From Reclinomonas americana ATCC 50394 (taxonomy: Eukaryota; Jakobida; Jakobea; Jakobida), in assembly GCA_048213135.1 (NCBI GenBank), contig AFZH01018702.1, positions 1 to 27,852 of the forward strand: a stretch of 27,852 nt of DNA. The letters are read 5' to 3'. The position numbers and the translations under genes were made by a program. Below are positions 8,487-16,327 of the stretch, in pieces. Every line of letters starts with the position of its first letter. The stretch's first letter is position 1. Below the pieces are notes generated by a model, which was given only the letters and a program-made list of their open reading frames with translations, ran no database searches and was not told the origin of the DNA.

Positions 8487-9620
8487 ATGGGTCCGCTGGC
8501 CTCGGTTAGAATTATTGAGTTCGCGGGCATCGGTCCGGCGCCTATGGCGGCGATGATGTTTGCCGACCTCGGCGCTACTGTTCTCCGGATTGAAAGACCA
8601 ACCGCGGTCGAGGCTGGCATACGCAGGCCACTGGCGTTTCAGCTCACAATGCGCGGGCGGAAAGCGATTGCCCTGGACCTGAAGAATTCCGCGCATGTGG
8701 AGTTGGCCTTGAAAATCATCGGTTCTGCCGATGGGCTTATCGAAGGGTTCAGGCCTGGTGTGATGGAGCGTCTCGGACTTGGTCCGGACATTTGCCTCGC
8801 CCGCAATCCGACATTGGTCTACGGCCGAATGACTGGTTGGGGGCAGACCGGTCCACTGGCGCAGGTTGCGGCGCACGATTTGAATTACATCGCCCTCACC
8901 GGCGCACTGCACGCCATCGGCCGAAAGGGGCAGCCGCCAACGCCGCCCCTGAACCTCCTCGGTGATCTAGGAGGGGGCGCGACCTATCTTGCGTTCGGAA
9001 TGGCCTCCGCAATGCTCCATGCTCGGCAAACCGGCGAAGGTCAGATCGTTGACGCAGCGATTGTCGATGGCGTCGCCCATCTTATGACAAACGCCCACGG
9101 TTTGCTTGCTGCCGGCGTTACGACCGAGGCCCGAGGTGAAAACATCGCTGATTCAGGTGCGTTTCACTATGATTCCTATCAATGCAGCGATGGGGAATGG
9201 ATCTCGATCGCTCCGTTGGAGGACCGATTTTACGGCAGGTTCATGGATGTAATCGGTTTGGCTAGGAGCGATCTACCCCCGCCAGACGACCGAGCGCGGT
9301 GGGATGAGGGGAAGTTAAAGCTGGCCAAGCTTTTTCGTACGAAGTCGCGCGCGGAATGGGTCGAACTACTGGAGGGAACCGACGCCTGTTTCGCGCCGGT
9401 CTTGAAGGTCTCTGAAGCGCCGGATCACCCTCACATGCAGAGCCGCGGCATCTATGCTGATATTGGCGGAATCACTCAGCCACTGCCAGCGCCACGGTTC
9501 AGCCGAACGGTACCGGCGACGCCGACCCCGCCCGCTGGTGCATCCTTGGCTACGGACGCTGAAGCATTGGCCGGGTGGCTGGCCCCCGACGAAATAGCCC
9601 GCTTTATAGCGGCGAGATGA
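8487..9620 (+). CDS. Alpha-methylacyl-CoA racemase-like protein (CaiB/BaiF family)
   Basis: A 377-residue class III CoA-transferase-fold protein. It shows the features of alpha-methylacyl-CoA racemase rather than of a transferase: AAHDLNYIALTG places a His at residue 130, and LLGDLGGGATYL places an Asp at residue 160. These correspond to the His126/Asp156 acid-base pair of the mycobacterial racemase MCR. The family epimerises 2-methylacyl-CoA thioesters in branched-chain degradation. ATG 8487 is chosen over the in-frame upstream GTG (8391) because AGGAGAGG sits three bases before it and the family N-terminus (PLASVRIIEFAGIGPAP) starts there. Its stop overlaps the next gene as ATGA. A transferase role is possible but less likely given the catalytic pair. 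Confidence 0.85.
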   Translation: MGPLASVRIIEFAGIGPAPMAAMMFADLGATVLRIERPTAVEAGIRRPLAFQLTMRGRKAIALDLKNSAHVELALKIIGSADGLIEGFRPGVMERLGLGPDICLARNPTLVYGRMTGWGQTGPLAQVAAHDLNYIALTGALHAIGRKGQPPTPPLNLLGDLGGGATYLAFGMASAMLHARQTGEGQIVDAAIVDGVAHLMTNAHGLLAAGVTTEARGENIADSGAFHYDSYQCSDGEWISIAPLEDRFYGRFMDVIGLARSDLPPPDDRARWDEGKLKLAKLFRTKSRAEWVELLEGTDACFAPVLKVSEAPDHPHMQSRGIYADIGGITQPLPAPRFSRTVPATPTPPAGASLATDAEALAGWLAPDEIARFIAAR

Positions 9621-10705
9621 GGCGGCAGCGCGAACTGTTGATGTCAGGCAGTCAGGACACGCACAGCACGATGGACGACTGGATACATTCCGTCGAGGGT
9701 GCCGACGATATTCTTCGTATCAGTTTGCCGATTCCGTATGCACCGGGGCAGGTGAATGCGTGGCTGATTGAAGATGGAGATGGATGGGCGGTTATTGACG
9801 TCGGCGCTCAAAACGGACCCACGTACGCGTTTTGGCGGAGGGCCATCGAAGCCCCGCTTCGGGGCCGCCCCATCCAACGCATCATCGCGACACACCATCA
9901 CACGGATCATATCGGTCCGGCGGGCTGGCTGTGCGGTCTGACGGGCGCGTCCTTCAGCGCGAGCCGTAGCGGTTATCTGGCAGCGCTTGCGCTGCGCTCG
10001 GATATGGATGGGACCCGGCTCGCTAGTGAATGTTCCCGCTTTCGTGCTGCCGGATGCGACGAGGGATGGATCGAGACGCTAGCTCGGCAGCCATCTTATC
10101 GTGATCACGTCGGATCGCTGCCACCGGCCTACATCCGGATTTCAGACGGCGATGAAATCACAATCGGTGGGAGTGCATGGCGGGTGATCGCCACGGAGGG
10201 GCACGCGGGTGATCAACTGATGTTTTTCAGTTCCTCCCGGAATCTTCTGCTCTCCGCCGATCAGGTGCTCGCCACCGCGCAACCGATGCTGATTACCACT
10301 CCACTAGATCCATCTGCTGACCCTTTGGCGGATTTTGCAAGATCGTTGCGACGGCTCACGGCACTTCCTGAGAGCGCGACAATACTTCCCGGGCACGGAG
10401 CGCCGTTCGTCGGGCTTCATGCTGAAATCGCAAGGCAACTGGGAAGCCGGGCTCGGCGCCTAGTCCGTCTCGCAGAGGCTTGTCGCGAAGAGGCTACGGC
10501 CTACGAGATCGCGACAGCGGTTATGCGTCGCACCGTCGAGTACTCCGAGATGACTGTGGTCATTGGTGAAACCCTGTCTCACCTTGATTTCCTGGTCAGA
10601 AGGGGAGCGATTGAGCGTACGACCCATCCTGGCGGCCCGGACCGATACCGCGCTTTGGCCCAACTGGAAGTTAGCGACGCCAGCAGGCTGCTTGCAACAG
10701 CCTAA
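9617..10705 (+). CDS. Metallo-beta-lactamase-fold hydrolase
   Basis: A 362-residue protein with a complete dinuclear metal set. HHHTDH at residues 93-98 gives the HxHxDH motif, followed by the His of EGHAGDQLMF, the Asp of LLLSADQVL and the His of ILPGHGAPF. The N-terminal PIPYAPGQVNAWLIEDGDGWAVIDVG is typical of the glyoxalase II/LACTB2-like branch, and a C-terminal winged-helix-like segment (ATAYEIATAVM to SHLDFLVRRGAIER) is also seen in LACTB2-like proteins. It probably hydrolyses a thioester or lactone in the same pathway as the flanking CoA enzymes; this is an inference from context. ATG 9617 overlaps the upstream stop, which suggests coupling; ATG 9641 and 9671 are alternatives. No signal peptide is seen. 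Confidence 0.85.
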   Translation: MRRQRELLMSGSQDTHSTMDDWIHSVEGADDILRISLPIPYAPGQVNAWLIEDGDGWAVIDVGAQNGPTYAFWRRAIEAPLRGRPIQRIIATHHHTDHIGPAGWLCGLTGASFSASRSGYLAALALRSDMDGTRLASECSRFRAAGCDEGWIETLARQPSYRDHVGSLPPAYIRISDGDEITIGGSAWRVIATEGHAGDQLMFFSSSRNLLLSADQVLATAQPMLITTPLDPSADPLADFARSLRRLTALPESATILPGHGAPFVGLHAEIARQLGSRARRLVRLAEACREEATAYEIATAVMRRTVEYSEMTVVIGETLSHLDFLVRRGAIERTTHPGGPDRYRALAQLEVSDASRLLATA

Positions 10706-10796
10706 AGACCGCAAGATCGATCGGACTACGCCCCGCAATTGCAATGCCAGTCTAGACAACATCGTTTCTCAGGAAATCCAAGATGGGACAGAATCA

Positions 10797-12020
10797 ATGA
10801 GGTCGCCTGAATTTGGCGCCCTTGCCGGGCTGAGGGTGCTCGATCTGACGATGGTACTCGCGGGCCCATTTTGCAGCATGCTGCTGGCCGACCACGGCGC
10901 CGATGTTATAAAAATCGAGCCCCCGTCCGGTGATATGACCCGGAAACTTGGACCGTTCTTTGCGGACGATGCTGAGCGGGCATATGGCGGCTATTTTCAA
11001 AGCGTCAATCGAAACAAGCGCAGCATCGCGCTCGATCTGAAATCGCAGGCCGGCAAGGATGTATTCTTACGCCTTGCCGAAACCGCGGACGTGATCGTGG
11101 AGAACTTTCGACCTGGAGTTATGGACCGGCTGGGCCTAGGTTACGAACTTCTGTCAGCTCGAAATCGGCGGCTCGTCTACGCGGCACTGCGCGGTTTTGG
11201 AGATCCCAGAACGGGATCGAGCCCGCTTGCCGACTGGCCCGCATACGATGTCGTGGCGCAAGCCGTCGGAGGCATCATGGGTGTTACGGGCCCATCGCGC
11301 ACCCAACCTCTCAAGGTGGGGCCCGGTGTCGGCGATATGGTCCCGGGTCTCTTTCTGGCGTTCGGACTCCTGGCAGCAGTTCGTCATGCGGAGCGAACGG
11401 GACAAGGACAGTTCGTCGATGTCGCGATGTATGATGCGGTGCTCGCGCTATGCGAACGGATCGTCTACCAGTTCGATCACCACGGTAAGAGCCCAGGGCC
11501 CGAAGGAAACCATCATCCCCTGCTCTGTCCATTCGGCATTTTCCCAACTTCGGATGGCTGGGCCGCGATCGGGTGCCCCGAGGACGCGTTCTGGGTTGAC
11601 CTTTGCGCAGCCATGGGTCGGCCTGAGATGGCAAGAGATGCAGCGTTTGCGACAACTCGTGATCGCGTGGCTAACAGTGATCGCGTAATCCGTGCCGTAA
11701 CAGATTGGAGCTCGCAACTCACGAAAGCGCAGATCGCGGCGCTGATAGGGGGGCGAGTGCCATTTGGCCCCGTCCATACTGCCGAAGACATCTTTACCGA
11801 CCCCCACGTGGTGGCCCGGGGTATGCTCGCCACGCTTGACCATGCTGGCTCCAATTCGCGCGCCACCGTAGCCAACACCCCCATCCGCATGACGCGGACG
11901 GAGGGAGGAGCCCGGAGCAGAGCGCCGCGCCTCAGTGAGAATGCCGTCACTATCCTCGAGGAGGTGGGTTACACTCAGATTGAGATAGCATCGCTGCGGT
12001 TGCAGTCCGTCGTTGGTTGA
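10797..12020 (+). CDS. CaiB/BaiF family (class III) CoA-transferase
   Basis: A 407-residue enzyme of the formyl-CoA transferase type, which moves CoA between an acyl-CoA donor and a free carboxylic acid through an aspartyl-CoA thioester. The N-terminal fold LAGLRVLDLTMVLAGPFCSMLLADHGADVIKIEPP is diagnostic. The likely catalytic Asp is residue 151 in WPAYDVVAQA, aligned with Asp169 of formyl-CoA transferase, and it lacks the His of the racemase upstream. The MTRKLGPFF and NRNKRSIALDLK stretches are typical. ATG at 10797 is 91 bp after the hydrolase gene. Together with the upstream racemase it suggests that an exogenous carboxylate is activated to a CoA thioester. The substrate is not predictable. 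Confidence 0.9.
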   Translation: MRSPEFGALAGLRVLDLTMVLAGPFCSMLLADHGADVIKIEPPSGDMTRKLGPFFADDAERAYGGYFQSVNRNKRSIALDLKSQAGKDVFLRLAETADVIVENFRPGVMDRLGLGYELLSARNRRLVYAALRGFGDPRTGSSPLADWPAYDVVAQAVGGIMGVTGPSRTQPLKVGPGVGDMVPGLFLAFGLLAAVRHAERTGQGQFVDVAMYDAVLALCERIVYQFDHHGKSPGPEGNHHPLLCPFGIFPTSDGWAAIGCPEDAFWVDLCAAMGRPEMARDAAFATTRDRVANSDRVIRAVTDWSSQLTKAQIAALIGGRVPFGPVHTAEDIFTDPHVVARGMLATLDHAGSNSRATVANTPIRMTRTEGGARSRAPRLSENAVTILEEVGYTQIEIASLRLQSVVG

Positions 12021-12023
12021 CCC

Positions 12024-12221
12024 GTGTTGGCATCTTCAATTGACGATCTTGTAAAAAATTTGACTCTAGCGGTTTGTCAGGCGCAGATGCGGACGATTCG
12101 GAGCTCGAACGATCTGGCGCTCGGTATTGAGTCGACAACTGCGGTCAAGAACCCGTTTGTCATCGCCGTGAAAGTTCTTGCGCTTCGGCTCGACATCGCT
12201 CTTCAGCAGGCACGCCGATGA
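12024..12221 (+). CDS. Possible small ORF ahead of the DpaA-like gene
   Basis: A 65-codon frame starts with GTG three bases after the CoA-transferase stop and ends in an ATGA overlap with the next gene at 12218. Its product (IRSSNDLALGIESTTAV and LALRLDIALQQARR) resembles nothing I recognise. The first third has AT-rich third positions unlike its neighbours. The overlap geometry would suit a translational coupler, but it may equally be non-coding leader. Confidence 0.25.
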   Translation: MLASSIDDLVKNLTLAVCQAQMRTIRSSNDLALGIESTTAVKNPFVIAVKVLALRLDIALQQARR

Positions 12222-13129
12222 CGGTGCCGACTTGGAACTTGGGCGGCTTGGTTCTAGCCATTGTCGGTGGTGACAGGCGCGAGCAGGAAATCGCGCGTGA
12301 GGCAGTTCGATCCGGCGCGACTGTGCGCATTCACGGCTTCCCTGTCCCGGCTGAGGGAATTGCCGGCGCCACGCTTGCCGATTCTCCACAGGAGGCAGCC
12401 AAAGACGCGGACGTCCTGTTACTGCCTCTGCCGTCCATGATCGGTTCGACCGTTTTCTCTCCCGAGGCTACTGGCGCAGTCGTCGTCGATAATAAAGTCC
12501 TTTCGGTGATGCGCGCAGGCGGCGTGGTGCTGGGAGGTAGCGCCGATGCTGCATTCGAGAAGCTGATCGTCACTGCAAACCTGGCGTTCATCGGATATGA
12601 GCACGACGAAGAAGGCCGCATCGCGCGGGCTCCGGCGATCGCCGAGGGTGCGATTGCTCGTATAGTGAGCGAAACTCAAAGGACGATCAACGGCGCAAAC
12701 ATCGTCCAGATCGGTTACGGAGTCGTCGGGCGGCAACTTGCCGACACTTTGCGCGCTCTTGGTGCTCACACAGCCGTCTCAACGCGAGACCCCATCAGGC
12801 AGGAAGAGGCGCGCGCTCGCGGTCACCTTTGTATGAGCAATATCGCAGTTACCACCTATCTGGCCGATGCCGATCTGCTGATCAACACAGTTCCCGCTCT
12901 CGTCGTAAACGAGAGACTTTTATCGGCAATTCCGGAAGGCTGCCTCGTGATCGACCTGGCGTCGCCTCCCGGCGGCGTCGATCGAGAAGCTGCGGTCCGG
13001 CTACGACGTCGCGTTGTGTGGGCGAGGGGGATGGGAGCGACTTCCCCGGTATCTGTAGGTCGAACTCAATGGGCAGTCGTAGCCAAACTGATAACTAAGT
13101 ACGTGGCTGATGGCCGTGGGTTGCGGTAG
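12218..13129 (+). CDS. Dipicolinate synthase subunit A-like NAD(P)-binding protein
   Basis: A 303-residue protein that resembles DpaA/SpoVFA along its length. It has the N-terminal domain with LAIVGGDRREQEIAREA, the VLLLPLPSM strand, then a Rossmann domain with GYGVVG (166-171) after TINGANIVQI. INTVPALVVNERLL and LVIDLASPPGGVD follow; the latter is the counterpart of the LASxPGG motif of DpaA. In Bacillus, DpaA with the flavoprotein DpaB makes dipicolinate from a lysine-pathway intermediate during sporulation. No dpaB and no sporulation gene is present here, so this is probably a dehydrogenase recruited to another, perhaps imine- or pyridine-related, reaction. ATG 12218 is chosen from homology; the Shine-Dalgarno is poor. 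The gene is last on the plus-strand set. Confidence 0.8.
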   Translation: MTVPTWNLGGLVLAIVGGDRREQEIAREAVRSGATVRIHGFPVPAEGIAGATLADSPQEAAKDADVLLLPLPSMIGSTVFSPEATGAVVVDNKVLSVMRAGGVVLGGSADAAFEKLIVTANLAFIGYEHDEEGRIARAPAIAEGAIARIVSETQRTINGANIVQIGYGVVGRQLADTLRALGAHTAVSTRDPIRQEEARARGHLCMSNIAVTTYLADADLLINTVPALVVNERLLSAIPEGCLVIDLASPPGGVDREAAVRLRRRVVWARGMGATSPVSVGRTQWAVVAKLITKYVADGRGLR

Positions 13130-13612
13130 CGGGATCGGAACAATCCCTAGCCAATGGGGCATTCTTGGTGCAGCATCTCGTAGTCATATCTCTGACCTTT
13201 GAATCCAAGCAGGAAGCCGGCAATGATGTGAACGAGTTGCGCTGTGAGGCGCGGGCGCTGCAGGAGGCTGTGAACGAATTCCGCCTGCTCAGAAATGCAT
13301 GCCTGCATTAGGAACGTCGGCACATGAACCAGCCCTCAACCGACACAGCCGAGATCACCCGGCTCGTTGAGGCCTCGGATCTGACGACGCGGGCACGCTA
13401 CACAGGCTCGGCATCCCGCGCGCTACGTTCAGCCCCGGAACCATCGCTATCTCGAAGGCGGAATCGAGTTACTTTGCAATTGCCACTCACGGTTCGCCTG
13501 CGACTGGAACCGGATCCCCCGCATGAACCCTGGCCAAAATTGTCGCGTTGGCGTTGCGCGAGACGGACCTCAGAATGCACTGGGTTGCGATGCGCTATCT
13601 CCGTCGCATCGT
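13130..13612. other. Gene debris in the convergent gap, unresolved
   Basis: No intact gene is visible in this 483-bp stretch. Near the start, a plus-strand frame (about 13198-13311, containing DVNELRCEARALQEAVNEF) resembles the end of a methyl-accepting chemotaxis protein. The opposite strand over the same bases has a longer frame (about 13335 down to 13153) ending KGQRYDYEMLHQECPIG, which also looks protein-like, so neither is called. From 13324 a plus-strand frame begins ATGAACCAG with high GC at third positions (TAEITRLVEASDLTTRARY), continues after a frame change as ATFSPGTIAISKAESSYFA, and meets a stop. It is probably a decayed gene of unknown family. Confidence 0.4.
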
Positions 13613-13851
13613 GGATCGCGTGGTAGATCGGGCTGGCATGGGGCTTCACCGCGACCCTGTCCTCCGGCCGCAAGCCCGAGAAATACAAAGCCGTCAGGAT
13701 CGTGGAGAGAGGCCGAGGAGGCCTGGTGCCCGCCGATCTTCAACCCATCCTCGTTGGGACGCAGGTGATTGGCATTATGGATCGTCCAGGTCGACAGCCA
13801 GAGCACCTTGCGCTCGAGTTCCTTCAAGATGCCCAGGTGTGTATTCATCAC
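13613..13851 (-). pseudogene. Truncated, frameshifted 5' end of a transketolase / pyruvate dehydrogenase E1-like gene
   Basis: Starting at ATG 13851, seven bases after the RraA-like stop and with GTGAGG upstream, the product reads ERKVLWLSTWTIHNANHL, then RPNEDGLKIGGHQASSAS. Near 13703 the homology jumps to another frame, which continues TALYFSGLRPEDRVAVKP and HASPIYHAI. These are hallmarks of the N-terminal thiamine-diphosphate-binding region of homodimeric E1/transketolase-like proteins (the GGHQASSAS and KPHASP motifs). Homology stops abruptly near 13613, after roughly 80 of the several hundred residues expected. The position implies that it was the last gene of the minus-strand operon before deletion and a net one-base frame change. 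It cannot make an enzyme. Confidence 0.78.
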
Positions 13852-13858
13852 TGGTGCC

Positions 13859-14599
13859 TCACTTTAGCGGAGCCGTAGAGGCGGGATCGTGGCAGCCTAA
13901 TCTATGCAGAGCTTCATTGACCCACGACCGGTCTAGCCGCCCTTCCCGAATCGCGGCCAGCATCTGTTCTTCCACTCGCTGCTTCTCGATAGAGGCAGAA
14001 TAGACCGCTTCGACGTCAGCATGAGCGATGCAAACAACACCGTCCTCATCGCCGATGATCAAGTCGCCAGGCTCTATTCTCATCCCGTCGATGATGATTG
14101 GTCCATTTATCTCACCAGGGCCGTTCTTCGCCGGCCCTCGATGAGTGACGCCCATAGCGAAAACGGGAAAATTCCGCGACGCAACGTAAGCCGAGTCTCT
14201 CACTGCACCAAAAATAACTACGCCCGCAAAGCATTTTGCCTCTGCGTAACTCAACATGATCTCACCCATCGTCGCAATCGTGCTGCCACCGCCCGCGTCA
14301 ACAACTAAGACATCTCCTGCCTGACCTCGATCAAGAGCAGCATGTACCATTAGCGTGTCGTCAGACGGGACACGCACCGTCAGAGCCGGCCCGGCAAGAC
14401 CACCACCCGCGTGGAACGGACGGAGTCGCGCCAGCCCCCTCGCGTGGGCCGGCAAACTGTCGCTAACGTTGGCAACAGGAAGCCGACGAAACTTATCGAC
14501 AATCAACCGCTCGACCGCTCTCGGTCGGTCCCTGATCTGAAGAGGAATTGTTGATGGCTCGTCCGCCTGCAGGTGCGGAGGTTGCTTGGCAGACTCCAT
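13859..14599 (-). CDS. RraA-family protein (HMG/CHA aldolase-like)
   Basis: A 246-residue member of the RraA / 4-hydroxy-4-methyl-2-oxoglutarate aldolase superfamily. Seen: VANVSDSLP near the start, GLAGPALTVRVPSDD, the VLVVDAGGGS strand, GEIMLSYAEAK and then FGAVRDSA, whose Arg-Asp pair binds substrate and metal in the aldolases, followed by IIGDEDGVV. These enzymes cleave or decarboxylate 2-oxo acids such as oxaloacetate; other members only regulate RNase E. Position at the end of a catabolic operon favours an enzyme. ATG 14599, with TGGAG upstream, is preferred over a TTG at 14620. It lies 46 bp after livH. The roughly 30-residue N-terminal extension is longer than in E. coli RraA. Confidence 0.82.
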   Translation of the reverse strand: MESAKQPPHLQADEPSTIPLQIRDRPRAVERLIVDKFRRLPVANVSDSLPAHARGLARLRPFHAGGGLAGPALTVRVPSDDTLMVHAALDRGQAGDVLVVDAGGGSTIATMGEIMLSYAEAKCFAGVVIFGAVRDSAYVASRNFPVFAMGVTHRGPAKNGPGEINGPIIIDGMRIEPGDLIIGDEDGVVCIAHADVEAVYSASIEKQRVEEQMLAAIREGRLDRSWVNEALHRLGCHDPASTAPLK

Positions 14600-14645
14600 G
14601 GTGACTTTTGCTCCAGCCAATTACTGTTATTAGGATCGTGAAAGG

Positions 14646-15524
14646 CTACTTTGCAGTCCCGAGAATTCCGTGTGGCCTAAAGAAAAGGAAAATCAGGAGG
14701 ATTGCGAGCGCCGCACCGCTTTTGAAGCCCGAGCCGAGGGCCACGACCGCCCCCGCCTGCGTCACGCCAAGCGCAAGCCCGCCGAGAAATGCCCCGAACG
14801 GTCGCCCGAACCCGCCAACAATTGCGGCGATGAAGCCGGAAATCGCAAAGGGCAGGCCGACGTTGAACGCGGTGACCTGCGTAGGCGTGACCAGAATGCC
14901 CGCCACGGCGCCTAGAGCGGCACTCAAGGCGAATGACAACATCAGCATCGTGGATACATTAATACCTTGGAGAGCTGCCGCCTCCCGGTTGATAGCGCAG
15001 GCTCGCATGGCCTTGCCTACTTGGGTACGTCCGAAAAAGGCAGCCAAGCCTAGGATGATGGCGCCGGATGCGGCGGCAATCCATAGGAGCTGATAGCTGA
15101 CGGCTACGCCGGCGAGCCGAAGTGGCGGAAGGTCGGTAAACATCGGGAGTGTTTTCGGCTGGTCACCGACCATTAGCAGCGTCGCTCGCTCGATGACGAT
15201 CTGCACGGCGAGCGTGGCAAGGATCATCACGAATGTACTGGCGTTGCGATCCCACAAGGGGCGCACAACGATCCTCTCGATGATGATGGCGAGGACGACC
15301 ACAGCGACAACCGCCAGGGCGCCGGCAGGCAATAGGGGAATTCCATAGTTCAACAGCAGCACGTGCGTGATCATGCCACCTAACATAACAAAGGCACCTT
15401 GGGCGAAGTTCACGATCCCGCTGGCGTTGTAGATGACGCAGTAACCGATCCCTATCAGGCCGTAGACGCAGCCCAGCCCCAGTCCGCTGACCAGGATCTG
15501 GGTAATATACGAGAGATTGCTCAT
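14646..15524 (-). CDS. livH: Branched-chain amino acid-type ABC transporter permease (LivH family)
   Basis: A 292-residue inner-membrane permease with about eight hydrophobic segments. The start ITQILVSGLGLGCVYGLIGIGY and the following IVNFAQGAFVMLGGM are the LivH hallmarks, and GAVAGILVTPTQVTAFNVG and IAAIVGGFGRPFGAFLGGL near the end match the EAA-like cytoplasmic loop. It pairs with LivM to form the channel. Its ATG overlaps the livG stop by 4 bp (ATGA), so the two are coupled. The Liv class (HAAT) also imports amides, urea and aromatic acids, so the name does not fix the substrate. Confidence 0.95.
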   Translation of the reverse strand: MSNLSYITQILVSGLGLGCVYGLIGIGYCVIYNASGIVNFAQGAFVMLGGMITHVLLLNYGIPLLPAGALAVVAVVVLAIIIERIVVRPLWDRNASTFVMILATLAVQIVIERATLLMVGDQPKTLPMFTDLPPLRLAGVAVSYQLLWIAAASGAIILGLAAFFGRTQVGKAMRACAINREAAALQGINVSTMLMLSFALSAALGAVAGILVTPTQVTAFNVGLPFAISGFIAAIVGGFGRPFGAFLGGLALGVTQAGAVVALGSGFKSGAALAILLIFLFFRPHGILGTAK

Positions 15525-16327
15525 CGAACATCGCTTTCTTTCATGGACACTTCTGCATGCAGCGCCTCTACCCCACCCAAATAAGCCTCAATTACTGCTG
15601 GATTTATGCGGACGGCTTCGGGCGCGCCCTGGGCGATCTTGCGCCCGAAATCGAGAACGACGACTGTGTCGGCGGTATTCATCACCAGTGTCATGTCATG
15701 CTCGATCAGGAGAACGGTGGTGCCGCGCTCCGCAACCCGCCGAATTACGCCCGAGAGGCGCTGCGTTTCCTCACGGTTCAGGCCCGCTGCGGGCTCGTCA
15801 AGGAGCAGAATCTTTGGCTCGGCAGCGAGTGCCCGTGCGATCTCCAGCAGACGTTGCTGACCGTACGGGAGAACCGAGGCGGAGATATCCGCAAGATCGC
15901 TGAGACCCACGAAGTCGAGGAGCTCATGCGCGACGCGTTCCACCACCCGCTCCTCAGTCCGGGCCCACTTCGGGCGGAACAAAGCCGCGATCACGCCTCC
16001 CCGGGTGTGGAGATGACGACCGACTTTGACATTTTCCAGCACCGATAGGTTTTGGAAGAGCTGAACGAGCTGGAAGGTACGAACCAGGCCCTGTGCCGCC
16101 ACTTTTTCCGGCGGCAGACCTGTGATGTTCAGCTCCTCGAACATCACCCGCCCGCTAGTGGGGGGGAACGTCCCGGAAATTAAGTTAAACAGCGTCGTCT
16201 TGCCTGCGCCGTTCGGACCGATCACGGCGGTGACGCGCTGCGCAGTGACCTCGAAGCTAACGGAATCCACTGCCAAAAGACCGCCGAACCGTTTAGTAAG
16301 ACTCTCGACCCGCAGGATGCTCGTCAT
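15521..16327 (-). CDS. livG: ABC transporter ATP-binding protein (LivG family)
   Basis: A 268-residue cytoplasmic ATPase with Walker A GPNGAGKTT near residues 37-45, the LivG-type signature LPYGQQRLLEIARAL, Walker B ILLLDEPAAGLN and the switch His in LLIEHDM. The LVRTFQLVQLF Q-loop segment is typical of LivG. It powers uptake with LivF. It overlaps livM upstream and livH downstream by 4 bp each. Confidence 0.95.
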   Translation of the reverse strand: MTSILRVESLTKRFGGLLAVDSVSFEVTAQRVTAVIGPNGAGKTTLFNLISGTFPPTSGRVMFEELNITGLPPEKVAAQGLVRTFQLVQLFQNLSVLENVKVGRHLHTRGGVIAALFRPKWARTEERVVERVAHELLDFVGLSDLADISASVLPYGQQRLLEIARALAAEPKILLLDEPAAGLNREETQRLSGVIRRVAERGTTVLLIEHDMTLVMNTADTVVVLDFGRKIAQGAPEAVRINPAVIEAYLGGVEALHAEVSMKESDVR

